The notes under the pieces: generated by a model
Databases searched by the model: none
Told to the model about the DNA's origin: nothing
The model's input: only the letters and a program-made list of their open reading frames with translations
Part shown: piece after piece, positions 10,113 through 23,500 of the stretch
How the letters are laid out: every line of letters begins with the position of its first letter
How positions within the stretch are numbered: position 1 is the stretch's first letter
Program-made: the position numbers and the translations under genes
Source: Adiantum capillus-veneris
Taxonomy: Eukaryota; Streptophyta; Polypodiopsida; Polypodiales; Pteridaceae
Length of the DNA stretch: 64,000 nt
Assembly: GCA_014529385.2 (NCBI GenBank)
Contig: CM043956.1
Location: 64,610,620-64,674,619 of the forward strand
Direction: 5' to 3'

Positions 10113-12165
10113 GCAACCCTGATTTGAGGTCAATTTTGCTAAAGATGTTTTTCCCTTTCAATTTGTCCAATAGATCATCCACTCTAGGAATAGGGAACCT
10201 ATTCTTGATGGTGATCTTGTTCAAAGACCTGTAGTCAATACACATACAAAAAGTTTCATTTTTCTTCTTAACAAGAAGTACTGGAGCTCTGTATGGTGCA
10301 CTACTAGGTCTTATAAGTCCTAGATCAAGCAAGTCAGTGATTTGAGTTTGTATCTCCATGTGTGCAGCTAGATTTACACAATACGGTGCTCTACAAGGAG
10401 GTTCACTACCCGATATAATACCTATTTTTGTGGTCTTTTGGGCGTGAAGGTGGAATTCCAAGTGGTAGATCATGCATGAAACAATTCTTCAATTGTGAGA
10501 GAAAATCATCATGCAAGGAATTATGTGAGGTTTTGGATTAAGTGGAAATTTCATTTACCAGCACCAGATATGTTTTTCCTTGTTTTTGAATTGCTCTTTT
10601 TGCTTGAGTGTGAGAGAGAAGTGGAAATTTTTGATGTGTTGGTGTTGCTTTGATGGAGAAATTTTGATTATTATGAGTGAGAGACATGGTACGTGTTTTA
10701 TAATTAATCAACGTATTAAATCCGTGGTGAAATGGCATTCCCAAAATCATATCAAGACCATGCAATGGTGCTACCAGAAATGTATGTGCTTGTGTAAATT
10801 CATCAATGCAAACATCAACAGTGAACTGGGTTTTTCAATTAGAATGTTGATTATTACAAATAGTTTTCACTTTGTGAGGTGAAGAAATTTCAGAGAGAGA
10901 GGGAGATTTGTTGTGCCAACAATGCATTAAAAAAACATGGCTACTGCCATCATTTAAAAGAATGGTGACATTTTCACCATTGAGTGTGCCTTGCACTTTG
11001 AACAAAGTGTGAGGAGATATAGGAGTACCTGAAGATGGGTTGTCATTGTGATCATACTCAAGATCGTATCCCTCATCCTAATTAGCTTTCACTTCATTGT
11101 CATTGGGATTAGCATCTTCAATGAGGCTAACAGTAGCACCGTTGGGGCGGTTGTTGTTGAAAGGTCTTTGGTTTGGATTTTGGGTGACTCCATTGGATTT
11201 TCCATTGCTCTTAGCATGACCTTTTGGGCACTTATCTGCATAGTGACCATACTAGAAAAATTTGAAACACTTTACCTTTTTATTACAATTAGTGTTTTGA
11301 GTAGGATACTGGTTGGAAGAATTTTGGTTGCCTCGATGTTGTTGTTGTTGCCATAAGGTTGAGAACCTGTATTAGAATTGTCAAATCTTCATCTCTTGAA
11401 AAAAATACTGCATTGATGTTTTTTCCTGTCAAAGTTAGGAGAGAAAGAAGTTGTCTTGTTATACGGTTAGTGTTAGCAATTTTTTTGGTGTGAGAGGGTT
11501 GTCCAAATTTCTTCTTCTCCATATTAAAGGCCAAATTAATAGCCTTTGACATTGAATCCGGTTCAAACATACCTACCTAAGCACCAATTTGTAGTGCTAA
11601 GCCAGATATATATCGATGCTTCAATTTCCTACGACGACAGACATGTTCAATAGCTTGCAATTGAATTAAATAGTTCCAAAAATAATCAGTGTAGCCCTGT
11701 ACATCTTCATTTTGACCCTCTCAGATTAAATTCCACCAGAGTTGTGCTTTAGCTTTATACTGTGTGGGAAAAAATTGACGTAAAAATAACTTTTTGAATG
11801 CATACTAGGTACGTGGTCTTTTGGCATGCTGTTTGGTGGCGTTCCACCACAATGTAGTGCTACTGGTGAGATGATTTGATGCACACTTTACCATTTCACG
11901 TTTGGGAAAGTCTTCATCGTGAAATAGTCCTCTAATTGACTAACCATGCTAGAACTATGCTAGCGTCTTTAGTGCCATCAAAATGCTCGAAAGGGAAGGC
12001 TTTTTTGTTAAAAAAAATTTGCTTGGGTGTCGAGGCAAATTCTATGCGCTCAGAATGCAATAATTTATCGTGAAGCCCTTGCCTTCACATACGTTCATAC
12101 ATGAGAGTTTGTTGCAGATTGGCAAGTTGCTCAGCAACTATGGGTGGTTGTGGAAGGTGTGCCAT
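10113..12165 (-). pseudogene. R4 gag-protease-RT, truncated
   Basis: The start is at 12165 (MAHLPQPPIVAEQL), the same context as R1 gag. Gag is broken into several frames. The CCHC knuckle near 11265 is damaged: one Cys is replaced by Phe and a stop lies inside it. The protease active-site segment near 10960 reads LLNDGSSH, where R1 has LLDDGSSH. RT is open at 10057-10473 with [20 protein letters not shown] and ends abruptly after SKIDLKSG. R4 keeps Trp and Gln codons at places where R1 has stops (for example W-W near gag residue 109). It is therefore a useful outgroup for dating the R1 lesions. Confidence 0.85.
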
Positions 12166-13605
<1,440 letters not shown>

Positions 13606-13617
13606 GCTCTGATACCA
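13606..13617 (-). other. R4 primer-binding site (initiator Met tRNA type)
   Basis: The minus strand reads TGGTATCAGAGC, the canonical plant iMet PBS, one base inside the LTR edge at 13619. R1 has the same site with one substitution. Confidence 0.85.
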
Positions 13618-13618
13618 C

Positions 13619-13744
13619 TATTAACAAGGGAGATGGGGAGAACGGTTGCTTGTTTCCAATTCCCAATTTTGCTTGCACCTCTGCTTGTCAACCTTTCACC
13701 ATCCCTTCCAATTACCAAATACTCACACACACCTAGACTATGAC

Positions 13745-13782
<38 letters not shown>

Positions 13783-13880
13783 AGAATAAATTGACAAGGA
13801 AAGAGTGTAAGAGGGGTTGTAAGAGATGTAGACATAATCATGGAGTACACAGAGTAACAAAACATAGCGTCAATTAGCAG
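13619..13880 (-). repeat. R4 partial 5' LTR
   Basis: Matches the R1 LTR in its CACCTAGACTATGACA segment, the (CA)n tract (13745-13779) and the AAGAGATGTAGACATAATC-type segment. It stops after about 260 of the expected ~676 bp. The remainder is not found after R3, so the junction is not a clean insertion. Confidence 0.75.
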
Positions 13881-13884
13881 AATT

Positions 13885-14855
13885 TTCCAAAAATCAAAGC
13901 CTTTTGAATGCATATCAAAGATAAATACATAGAAGTAGTGAATATTGGAGTTACACATTTTTCACATTTTTTTCAAAATGTCCATGTATTGTAATTTTTT
14001 GATTTATTTAGACATTGTGATATTGTAACGTGTTATGGGCTCAATGAGAGTTCCAAGCTGTAAAGAATAGGTCACTCTAGGTTGCAGATACAATAAGTTG
14101 TGGGGTCTCAAAGGTCTTGGGTGCCTAGCCATTGCACATTTTAAACCTTATGGCTAAGGTATAAAAGCCAACTTTTATCAGGGTTTAATAAGTTCTAATG
14201 AAGGTGAGTGTATTTTGTAGTATAGTTTTGTGAGATCTTTCCTATTTCTTTTTGTTGTGTCTCCCTAGTGTGGTGCTCCATTGCAAATCCATGCATACTA
14301 ATGTGGTCAAAGGTGAAAGCTATCTCTTTCTATGTAAGTTTATTGCGATTTGCGGTTTTAGTCATGTCTATCTATGAGCTAGTTTTTCTTCTTACACACC
14401 ATACATGCATCCTAAATGGTTTTTGACCATAGGAATAGATGGAGCACGTCCTAAGTAAGCTATAGAGTGCTTCAGAGGCCAAAACTAACCTACCCAAAAC
14501 ATGTTGTTATTTTAGGTGTGATTTTACCCGAGTGTTAGAAATGAATTTTGAGCACATGAGGTTGATGAGGATACTCAAAAAATTCTACGTAGCAATTTTT
14601 GTTGCATTCGAAGCATCGTAGCCATACAAATTCGTCGGATCAAGCTTGTGGTAAGGAAAGTAGCTTTTGATCTTTGACACACATCTTAGATCGATCTAGG
14701 TCAGAGCAAACTAGACGTGGGTTTTGTGAGAGATTATCTATCTCTTGTAGCCTCCATGCACTAGTCGAGTCAGCTACATCCCATGGACTGACATTTTATG
14801 TATGTGGTTCTTGCTTGCTACCATCGATATGGTGAGGCTTGGGAGCCGGCCGACA
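13885..14855 (+). repeat. R3 left (5') LTR, 5'-truncated
   Basis: Aligns with 34880-35861 from the GAATGCA...AAAGATAAAT block to the shared end GCCGGCCGACA. TATA box TATAAAAG at 14160-14167. The first ~50 bp present in the right copy are missing at the junction with R4. Confidence 0.85.
14160..14167 (+). promoter_or_regulatory. R3 LTR TATA box
   Basis: TATAAAAG lies in GGCTAAGG-TATAAAAG-CCAAC and is conserved in the right LTR at 35151-35158. Confidence 0.7.
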
Positions 14856-14857
14856 TT

Positions 14858-14874
14858 TTGGCGTCATTGCCGAG
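14858..14874 (+). other. R3 primer-binding site
   Basis: TTGGCGTCATTGCCGAG begins two bases after the LTR end. It resembles the Athila/Tat-type PBS (TGGCGCCGTTGCCGGGGA), usually assigned to tRNA-Asp, with a few mismatches. Confidence 0.7.
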
Positions 14875-15241
14875 AACAAGGCAACCTAGACAAGAGAAAA
14901 CCCAATGCATTCACTTAAATTTCCATTACTTCCTCTAGTTTTAACTAGAGTAAAACACTTTTAGACTTTATCACGACTGAGAGTTACTTGAGAGTAGGGA
15001 TACTCGATAAGGACCTTGGCAACATTAGTTCAGTAGGATGGATTAGGTGAAGGGTCCTTGAGACTAGCTAGTGGTCGGTAAGGGTATCACCTAAGTAGGA
15101 ATTAGAGATTTGGGATTGAAAGTTGAATTTTTTCACGTTATGCGCTCTTTTTTCATGTTGAGTAGGAGTAGTGTAAGTAGAAAACCATCAGACTGCATTT
15201 GATCTGAGGTGCATTGAAGAAAACCAAAAAATTGCAAAATT

Positions 15242-15263
15242 TATCTTAGGTGCACCTAAGATA
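15242..15263. repeat. Perfect 22-bp palindrome
   Basis: Arms TATCTTAGGTG and its exact complement meet with no spacer at 15252/15253. Diverged relatives (CTTTGG-n-CCAAAG type) recur at about 15701-15726 and 16118-16227. Confidence 0.9.
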
Positions 15264-16110
15264 GACAAAGGGTTTCTAGGACTAAAACTATGAAATTGAA
15301 CCTGCAAGGTGGTTAGACCAACATTTTTAGACCATCCCCATTGAGTTTGGAAACATTTGGATCATTGAAAGGCCTGGTCAAGCCCAAATTTGGAAAAAAC
15401 CTCCAACTTTTGAGAAAATTGATAAAAGTGAAGTTTATTTTGGCTAAATATTGAAACCAGGGTATGGGTAACTCATAGGGCTTTATTGTAACATTTTACA
15501 AGTCTTGAGCAAGTTTGAACAAGGTTAGAGCTCTGTAAGGGCAAAAAACAACAAGAAAGCTGGAAACTTTTACCACAAGACCAAAAAGGCTAAAAACACT
15601 GGTCAGCTATCCAAACCTTGTGAAAATCAATGAATAGGCTTGAAATCACAGAGGAACATACACAAGTGTCTCTGGCAAAAATATGTTGAAATACGGAAAT
15701 TTTATCGTAGGCACTCCGAAGATAAAATTTTCACCAAAAAACGGTTTTTAAATACTGACAGCAAGGTTAGCTTTGTCTTATCATAGGAACCCCATTCAAC
15801 TGATCAAAGTTCCTATTTTAGAGAATTTTATCTTATGCATTTTGAAAAAAAAAATTCTACCAAAAAGGTAATTTAGGAAAAAACGTTATTGACACAGCTC
15901 CATTTGAACATTATTGAGCTCTTGAGCAAGTTTGAACAACTTTGAAGCTTTGCAAAGACTTGGAACACCAAAAAAGATGGAAACCTTCAATATGGGACAA
16001 AAAGGGGTGGTAACCATTCACAAACAGTTCAAACTTTGTGAAACTCAGTGGAGACACTTGACTACATGTAGAAACCCAAGAAAATCACATTGAGTAAAAA
16101 TCTCATGAAA

Positions 16111-16227
16111 TAGTGAACTTTATCTTTGGCACTCTTAAGATAGAAATTTTATATATGGCTCTTCAAAAATAGAAATTTTACCTTTGGCGGTCCCAAGATA
16201 GCAATTTTTTCTTTGGTGCTCCAAAGA
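16111..16227 (+). repeat. Four tandem ~29-bp units
   Basis: Units at 16111-16140, 16141-16169, 16170-16198 and 16199-16227 share TAGaAATTTTa, CTTTGGc and caAAGA. A partial fifth unit begins TAG at 16228. Each unit carries a diverged version of the 22-bp palindrome. Confidence 0.8.
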
Positions 16228-16625
16228 TAGCTTGTTATCGCCAAGGGTACATGTGATTGCAGATCAAGCTATTTAGAACCATAGTTTTTTATTGTTTCAA
16301 AGGGTTTCAATCAATTCTAATGCATTTGATCTAGAGTTTTGCAACTCTTGTGTGTCTCAAATGCATTCAAGTCCCAAAATTGCTTTGGCACAAGCAATCT
16401 TTATAACATAAGGAGGTGGAGTTTTACCATGCAACGATAGAATCTACTAGGAGAGAGCTTTATAGACCAATTGTAACATGGATTGAGTCCAAGCAAAAAT
16501 TTTAAGTGAGCTAGAGTTAGTCAATGGTAGCAACATGAAGCAAAATCACAACAAAGAAAATTTTACAGCTCTATGGCTAAAATGGAGATGAGATTTTGTA
16601 TACAGATCCACAAGGCCATAGCTAT

Positions 16626-17572
16626 TGATAGTTGTTTTTTGGCTCTCTATAATTGCCATAGTATGGTACCTCACCCTATCAAAATCACTCAAACACTATG
16701 GTTATCCTCACCCTTTCACTGTACATAGGCGTTTCTGAGTTAGGGGACTTTCCCCATATCTCCTATAAACCCTCAGCTAGTAATTGGGCTAGTTAATTAT
16801 AATTATTTTGGTATTTATTTAAATATTTTGGCATATGTGTGTTGTTATTTACCTAAGTATTCTATGTACATTTACTCACCACCATTACCGTGATCTTTCT
16901 TACCATGTATTCTATAGAAAATCGTTTCATGCAAACTTCTCTTATTTTTGGTGTGAATCCACTCCAAGAAAAAACCTCAAAAAAATACCTTTCACCATTG
17001 GGCATTGCCTTTCACTAAATCCTTTTTTCTACAGGTATTTTTCCTTATCTCTTGTAAATAAATATACATCAATAAAAACAAATGAAGACCCTTCTCATTT
17101 GGTTCCCTATATTTTCATATATTTAATTTTTTTATATACAGCTAACACTATTCTAGATTCCATGAATTAATTATATACTAATCTGTTTTTCCCATCATAT
17201 CCATATATTGTATTTGTGCATAATCCAAAACCATGCATATTTTCAAACTTCTAGAAATCTATTAGGCTACACTCTCATGCAAGGAGGGGCTCACCTTTGG
17301 GGCCTTATGCAAATTCAACAAAAGGGGGTCTAGTGAAGACTTTTTTGTGAAGAAAAAGGCATTTTGGTGGGATTTTTTTATATCTGACTCCACTTCAAAT
17401 TGGAAGCAGTGACTAACAAACAAAATGTGAGCCAAGAGCTTAATAGTCACCTCAAAAGTTTTGATAATTTTTGGAGCTATCACCGGTGAGATATGATTTT
17501 TTTGGTGGACCCCAGACTGCCCACTTTCCTCACAAAGTAATCCATAGTCTTCTCTCACCTCCTTTTCTACTT

Positions 17573-17606
<34 letters not shown>

Positions 17607-18875
17607 ATTTCTCTCGATACCTCACTCAAACCTGTAACTTCCATGGTTTTCTCTCACCCTCTTCACCATAAGCCTCCCCTCTCACATTCATAGCTCTATT
17701 TTGAAGCTCTATCTACATCCACCATCTTCATATCTCTCTCTATTACTCCCATATTACAATTTTATTCTAACCTTTCAAGAATTCATTAAATATAGAAACT
17801 TAATCATACTTAATTGCTACAAAATGGGCGTTTTTTATTAGCAAAACCCTCATTCTATTTGTGGTGATTCCACTATGGTGGAGGTGTGAAAAGAAGAAGA
17901 AGGAGAATGTGGATCACTTTTGATAATCTATGCAAGGGTGAGTTCAAGATTCGTCAAGGATTCACCATTTGAAGGGTTCAACCATCTCATTCACCCCTCT
18001 TTTCTTATCCTTCAAGTCATTATATCCATTTCTACTATATTACTAACATTTCAATGATTACTGACATCAACTGCTAACCCTTTCTTGTAAATTGCACACA
18101 CTCTACTCTACCTTGGAGTAGGCAATGTTACACAAAAATCACTCACCTCTCTAGAATATTCTCAATTTTGCCTCAATAATTCTCTCCTGTTGAGCCACAT
18201 CCATGTGACTCGAGAGACAAGAGAGCCCCACTCTCATAAGAACATATAAACAATTCCATAAACATGGTTTTCTATGTAAATGTTGATCAAGAGATAATCC
18301 TAATAAGGACTCTCCTCACCTATAAATAGATCCCTTTTACCTTTATAAATGGCATGATCTCTATACTATTTTTCACTACTTTGAGTGTACCATTGTCCAT
18401 CTTAGTTGTAGGGAGAGAGAGTGAGCTCTCTATATGCCATCATGTGTGGTGTATAGGAGAGCTTCCTTGAGATAGTTGTAGCATTGCAAGGGAGTGAGTG
18501 ATTCATAATTTTCAATCAAAGTTGTACCTACTCTTGCACATCAATTGAATCAATAAGTTGGGTGCAACCGCGGTTCAAAACTCTCTTGAGTCTCTCCAAT
18601 TCACTCTTGGCAACCTCATCTTGTTTGGTTTAAGGTGACGCATTTTCATTTTGAGATTCTTGTGTAGTATTTGCTTGTATGTGAATCAAGAGCTCTTACG
18701 ATTGTTTTGTTGCTTGGGATTACATTATAAAGGGTTATTGGTGAGATGGTTCCCATAACCCTAAGATAATGTGTAGATTGCAACATCATCAAACTTAATT
18801 GCGTCTCTTGACTCTCCTCCAAGATGTTATACATCCGTGTCAATCATTTAAATTGAAGCTTGATTCTTGCACAAA

Positions 18876-18927
<52 letters not shown>

Positions 18928-19158
18928 CATTTGGTGTGTGTATTTGTAGCATTGATATTTTTGTTAGTGTACCCTTTCCTTCTCGCTTGTATTGCTTGGG
19001 GATTCTCCTATAACTAGGTGGTGCCCCTTCACATTTGTTGTTGTCTGTGGGTTTGTTGTGGTTTCTCTTGTTTGTGGTTTCCCAAGCCCCAATTGAGCAA
19101 CACGGGATCTTTGAGGGGTGTTTAGAGGTCCCCTCTCTTGTTGCCCGGGACTGCCTCA
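16626..19158 (+). repeat. R2 left (5') LTR
   Basis: Starts TGATAG and ends CTGCCTCA. It pairs with the right LTR except for about 880 bp (about 16667-17548) present only here. Contents include (AC)n at 17575-17603, a TATA box at 18321-18328 and (CT)n at 18882-18925. The 111-codon frame at 16835-17170 lies in the extra block and looks fortuitous. Confidence 0.85.
18321..18328 (+). promoter_or_regulatory. R2 LTR TATA box
   Basis: TATAAATA in CCTCACC-TATAAATA-GA, conserved at 32423-32430 in the right LTR. A second TATAAAT follows about 20 bp downstream in the left copy. Confidence 0.7.
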
Positions 19159-19161
19159 AAT

Positions 19162-19180
19162 TTGGTGCCCCCACCGAGGA
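19162..19180 (+). other. R2 primer-binding site
   Basis: TTGGTGCCCCCACCGAGGA begins three bases after the LTR end. It is a diverged form of the Athila/Tat PBS (TGGCGCCGTTGCCGGGGA), supporting the Tat-like placement. Confidence 0.6.
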
Positions 19181-19760
19181 AGGATTGTGTATGTTGTTGT
19201 GAATACTTAGCCTTTAGAGTATTCAAGTAGCTTGCTTGAATCATGAGAGTTTGTATGATCCTTTCATTCCCATTTCAAGTGAAAAGATACACATAATTTT
19301 TAGTACTAAGTTGCAATTTCAATGTGTAATTCGTAGGATTTTAGGTCCTCTTAGGTTGGCCGAGATAAACGTGTCGATAAATCCTTTTATTTTTCCTCTC
19401 ATTGGGTATACGATATTAGCTTAGACGTCTATATTGTTTGTGTTATTTTAAGCATTAGGACATGCATAGACCATGAAAAATGGCCCAGGAATATAGGTTT
19501 TTCCCTTTCATTTCACTCCACACAATAGAATAAACATTGCAATTAGTAGAAAATAGCGTAAAGTGCACATGTTTGGTGCCCAAAGAGTAATTATCGCGTC
19601 TTCAAACCCTATCATCCTGCTTCTTGTTGATTATCATAGATCAAGTGATGTGCATATCTCTATTTTGTTGTAGATTAGATTCAATTTTAGAAAACATTAT
19701 TGTGTAAGTCTTTATAAGAAAGAAAAACAAAAAACATGCTGTCACTTTGAAATTGATTCA
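19181..19760 (+). other. R2 untranslated leader
   Basis: About 580 bp between PBS and gag. No convincing coding frame seen. Confidence 0.5.
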
Positions 19761-20046
19761 ATGGAGACCCAACGCCAAATGTCTGGATATCATCTCTGTT
19801 TTGGAGAGCCTGACGAGGATGCTGAGCTATTTCTAGGTAATTTCAAAATGGAATGCCGCATAAAGAGAGTGATAGGAGATATTGAATTCTTAGAAAAGTT
19901 TGAAGTAGTCCTTAGAAAAGATGCGAGCACTTGGTTTGACTCTCTATCTTGGGATGTTAAAGAAAAATATAAGGAAGTTGTTGATCATTTCAAGAGATAT
20001 TTTTTGACCCCCAAAACACTCAAAAGCTATGGCAAGACATCGTTTC
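19761..20046 (+). pseudogene. R2 gag, 5' part
   Basis: Starts at ATG 19761. It shows a capsid-type retrotransposon gag segment: GEPDEDAELFLGNFKMECR, then a WFDSL motif, then VVDHFKRYF. This is the usual gypsy gag core in which the aromatic WFxSL box precedes the F-x-x-x-F segment. It is cut at 20046 by insertion of R1; the remainder resumes at 27108 in a different frame relative to the target site. R2 gag was therefore already shifted there or has shifted since. Confidence 0.8.
20042..20046 (+). repeat. R1 target-site duplication, left copy
   Basis: GTTTC directly before the R1 LTR, identical to 27103-27107. Five base pairs is the normal length for Ty3/gypsy integration. Confidence 0.95.
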
Positions 20047-20722
20047 TGTTGGGAGAAGAGGGGGAGATTGACCGCTTAAAGTACTCAACATAAGCTTTCA
20101 AGCCATCACCATCAAACTGTCCACCTCTTCTTCCAATTTCCAAGCACACACACTCACCTAGACTATGACACACACACACAGTAAACAGAGAATTGATATA
20201 GACAAGCTTGTAAGGAGGTGTAAGAGATGTGTAAGAGATGGAGACTAGATTAGAGAGTACACAACAAAATAACCATAGCTTAAGAGAGTAGAGAAGAGAA
20301 TCTGCAAGAGAAAGGCCTAAATCTAGCCCCAAACTCCACGGCACCTCTCTTGTGGAGTTGGTATTTAATATATTATTTTTGAGTTTGAGGTGCCAAAAAT
20401 TGAGGCCCCTCTTTTACAACCACTTCACTTTTGTAAAAAAGTGAAGCTCATTAGTTCTTGCATGACCCATAAGGGGAGTTCCCACTACAAATATTTACAG
20501 AGCCATAGTGGCTTATTGAAATGAGATTCTAAGATATTGTGCAACTATAAAATGGCCAAGAATAATTGCCGTCACCTCTTCATCAACTCCCCGCATTCCA
20601 CTCTACAAAATCATCATCAACTCAATTAGTAAAATAAATAGACAGCACATAATTAACCATTACGCCCAACTATCCCAATTGCAGTTAACCACTACAACAG
20701 GAGGGTGCCCAGTCTCGTAACA
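20047..20722 (-). repeat. R1 3' LTR
   Basis: 676 bp, TGTT to AACA in plus orientation. It holds a short (CA)n tract (about 20167-20180) and an AT-rich TATA-like stretch (about 20362-20376; minus strand ATATTAAATAC). It pairs with 26428-27102. Confidence 0.95.
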
Positions 20723-20758
20723 TCCCTCCCACCAGGGATAGCAACTGTCCTCAGTTGC
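20723..20758 (-). other. R1 PPT and adjacent AGGA stem-loop
   Basis: On the minus strand GCAACTG, loop AGGA and CAGTTGC (20741-20758) lie just before a purine-rich tract CCTGGTGGGAGGGA (20723-20736), which abuts the LTR start TGTTACG. Confidence 0.8.
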
Positions 20759-20770
20759 TCAATAGAGAAA

Positions 20771-23500
20771 TCAACTGGACCGTGAGTGATGGAAAGTGTG
20801 GAGAATGTTGGGAAAGTTGTGAAAAAACTTTTGAGGCATCCATTTAGCATCCTCTCTAGGGTGGCCCTTGAAAGTCAAAAGGTAACGGTTATAAACCATT
20901 CCAGTGCGTGCAGTGGTGGTCTCATGGTCAACTATTTTGTCAGGGATGAGTTGCTCTTCTTGGTCTACAAGTGAAGGTGGGTCTTCGTAAATGTGGTGTG
21001 TAGGTAGGGGTCCTCTGAATGGTCATAAAAGACTAATGTGAAATGCATTGTGAATGTGCCAATGTGTAGGTAATTCTAAACGAAAAGAAACATCATTAAT
21101 GACAGCTGAAATTTTGAAAGGTCCATAAAAACGAGGAGCAAGCTTAACAAAGACATTAGTATCAACACTTTTGATCCTTCGTTTTTCGATGCGAAGTAAA
21201 ACATGATCACCTTCTTTGAATTGGTGTGCCTTGCGGTGCTTGTTAGCATGCTTGGTGTAAAGTTCTTGTGAGTGTTTAATGGCAGAATGCACACTTGCAT
21301 AAATATCATGAAAGTCAGTAGTGAAATCATCAGCGGCAGGCACAACATTAGAAAGACGTGAAGCAGGAGTAGGAAGTGAGTGACCGTATACAATTTCAAA
21401 GGGAGATTTACCCGTGGCAGTGTGAGTGGTGTTGTTGTATGCAAATTGCAAAATATGTAGGTAGTCATCCCATTTCTTAGGTTGAGAGGAAACATAAGCC
21501 TTCAACAAGTCAATAATAGTGCGGTTGGTGACTTCGGTTTGACCATTAGATTCAGGATGAAATACAGAAGTAAAGTCAAGTGTAGTGCCAAGATTTTCAA
21601 ATACAGTAGTCCAAAAAGCACTACAAAATTTTGAGTCTCGATCGGAAATAATCACTTTAGGCAAACCATGATGTGGAAAAACAGTCTTTAGAAACAAAAG
21701 TGTAGCTTGATGTGCTGTGAGTGTTTTCTTACACGGAAAAAAATACGCTTGTTTAGAGAAACGATCAATAATAGTCCATATCATGTCATGTTTGTGCATT
21801 GTGAGTGGGAAACTAGTAACAAAATCCATGGAAATATGTTCCCAAGGTCTTTCAGGAATGGGGAGAGGGTGTAAAAGTCCCAATTTCTTACCTGTAGCTG
21901 CTTTGATTTTTTGACAAATCAAACAAGTTGACACATACTGTTTAACATCCATTCTCATAGCAGGCCAATAGAAATCACGACATAAATTTTGAAAAGTTGC
22001 AGCAAATCCTCTATGTCCAGCATAAGGTGGTTTGTGCAATTCTTCAATAATTAATGTACGAAAAGATTTAGTCACACACAATTTTTGTTTGAAATAAAGG
22101 AAGTTTTCTTGAATAGTGTATTCGAGAAATGTGTGTACAGAATTATCAAGCATGTGCAACCATGTCGTTTTGAAGTCATCGTCATGTGCATAAGTGTCAG
22201 GCATAGTGTCAAATGAAGTTCCCGTAATGGTTGATAGATGATTAAGTGAGGGTCGTCTACTCAAAGCATCGGCTACAACGTTTTCTTTACCAGGTTGGTA
22301 TTGAATGTTGGGCTGAAAACTTTGAGTAAAAGCGGCCCACTTAATATGTCTATCATCTATTAAAGGCTGAGAAAGTAAATATTTGATACTTTGTTGATCA
22401 GTTTTAATGATCAAGTCAGTACCCATTACATAGTGTTTCCAGATTTTCAATGCATGTACCACAGCAGTCAATTCTTTATCATAAGTACTGAACTTTATTT
22501 CAGACGGTTTGAATTTACGACTTTCGAAAGCAATGGGATGGTTATCTTGCATAAGGACTGCACCGATATCTTTACCACTAGCATCAGTGACTACCACAAA
22601 GAATGGTCGTTCAAAATCAGGCAATTGCAATACAGGTGCATTAGTCAAAGCATGTTTAAGTGCATTAAATGAGCTTTCTTGCAAATCAGTCCATTCATAA
22701 GGCGTGTTTTTCTTCAACAAGAGAGTCAAATAATGTGCTTTGTAAGCAAAATTAGGAACAAATTTCCTGTAATAGCTGCAAAGACCAAGAAAAGATCGTA
22801 GCTCATGCAAGTTTTTGGGTCTAGGCCAGGATTGAATGGCTTCAATTTTCTTTGGATCGACATGAATTCCTTTACCCGATACAATATATCCCAAATATTC
22901 AATTTCAGATTGGAAAAATGAACTCTTTTCAGGATTCAAATACAAGTGATTTTGTGCAAGCAGATCAAATACACGTGTTAAATGTTGCTTATGGTCTTCT
23001 TCAGATTTACTGAATACCAAAATGTCATCAAAAAATACAATCACAAAATCTTGATGGTCAATGAAAATTCGATTCATCATGCGTGTGAATGTAGCTGGTG
23101 CATTTGTCAAACCAAATGGCATGACAAAAAATTCATAGTGCCCAGTTTGTGTTCTGAAAGTAGTTTTGTAGACATCATGTTCAAACATTTTGACTTGGTG
23201 ATATCCTGATTTAAGGTCAATTTTGCTAAAGATGTTTGCCCCTTTCAGTTTGTCTAGTAGATCATCCACTCTAGGAATAGGAAACCTATTCTTAATGGTG
23301 ATCTTGTTTAAAGCCCTGTAGTCGATACACATATGAAAGGTTCCATTTTTCTTCTTGACAAGAAGTACTGGAGCTCCGTATGGTGAACTACTAGGTCGGA
23401 TTAGGCCTCGATCAAGTAAATCAGTGATTTGAGTTTGTATTTCCCTGTGTGCGGTAGGATTTACACTATAAGGTGCTCTACAAGGAGGTTCACTACCCGG
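20771..23500 (-). pseudogene. R1 pol: RT, RNase H, integrase, chromodomain-like tail
   Basis: The main open part is 21023-23332 (769 codons; the frame also extends upstream of the first Met). RT comes first with polymerase box FFDD at residues 100-103 and MPFGLTNAPATF before it. RNase H has acidic residues D250, E287, D312 and D355. IN has zinc-finger residues H433, H440, C470 and C473 and catalytic D503, D564 and E600, a DD35E spacing. A TGA at 21023-21025 cuts the frame. Beyond it the same frame continues to 20771 with a chromodomain-like KIVDHE...YLLTFKGHP...DAKWMP segment. That tail plus the iMet PBS places R1 with chromoviruses. All visible catalytic residues are intact, so it decayed recently. 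A 1-bp deletion near 23500 separates it from the gag-protease frame. Confidence 0.92.

Larger units (their letters stand above)
14875..16625 (+). other. R3 internal region, 5' part (non-coding, repeat-rich)
   Basis: No coding frame. It holds an imperfect ~400-bp duplication (15490-15730 versus 15905-16150, anchored by GAGCAAGTTTGAACAA), a perfect 22-bp palindrome and four ~29-bp tandem units. Such non-coding internal DNA is typical of large non-autonomous (LARD-like) elements. Confidence 0.6.

Noticed and set aside
16835-17170. 111-codon frame with hydrophobic C-terminus
   Set aside because: Lies in AT-rich LTR DNA present in only one R2 LTR; no recognisable domain.
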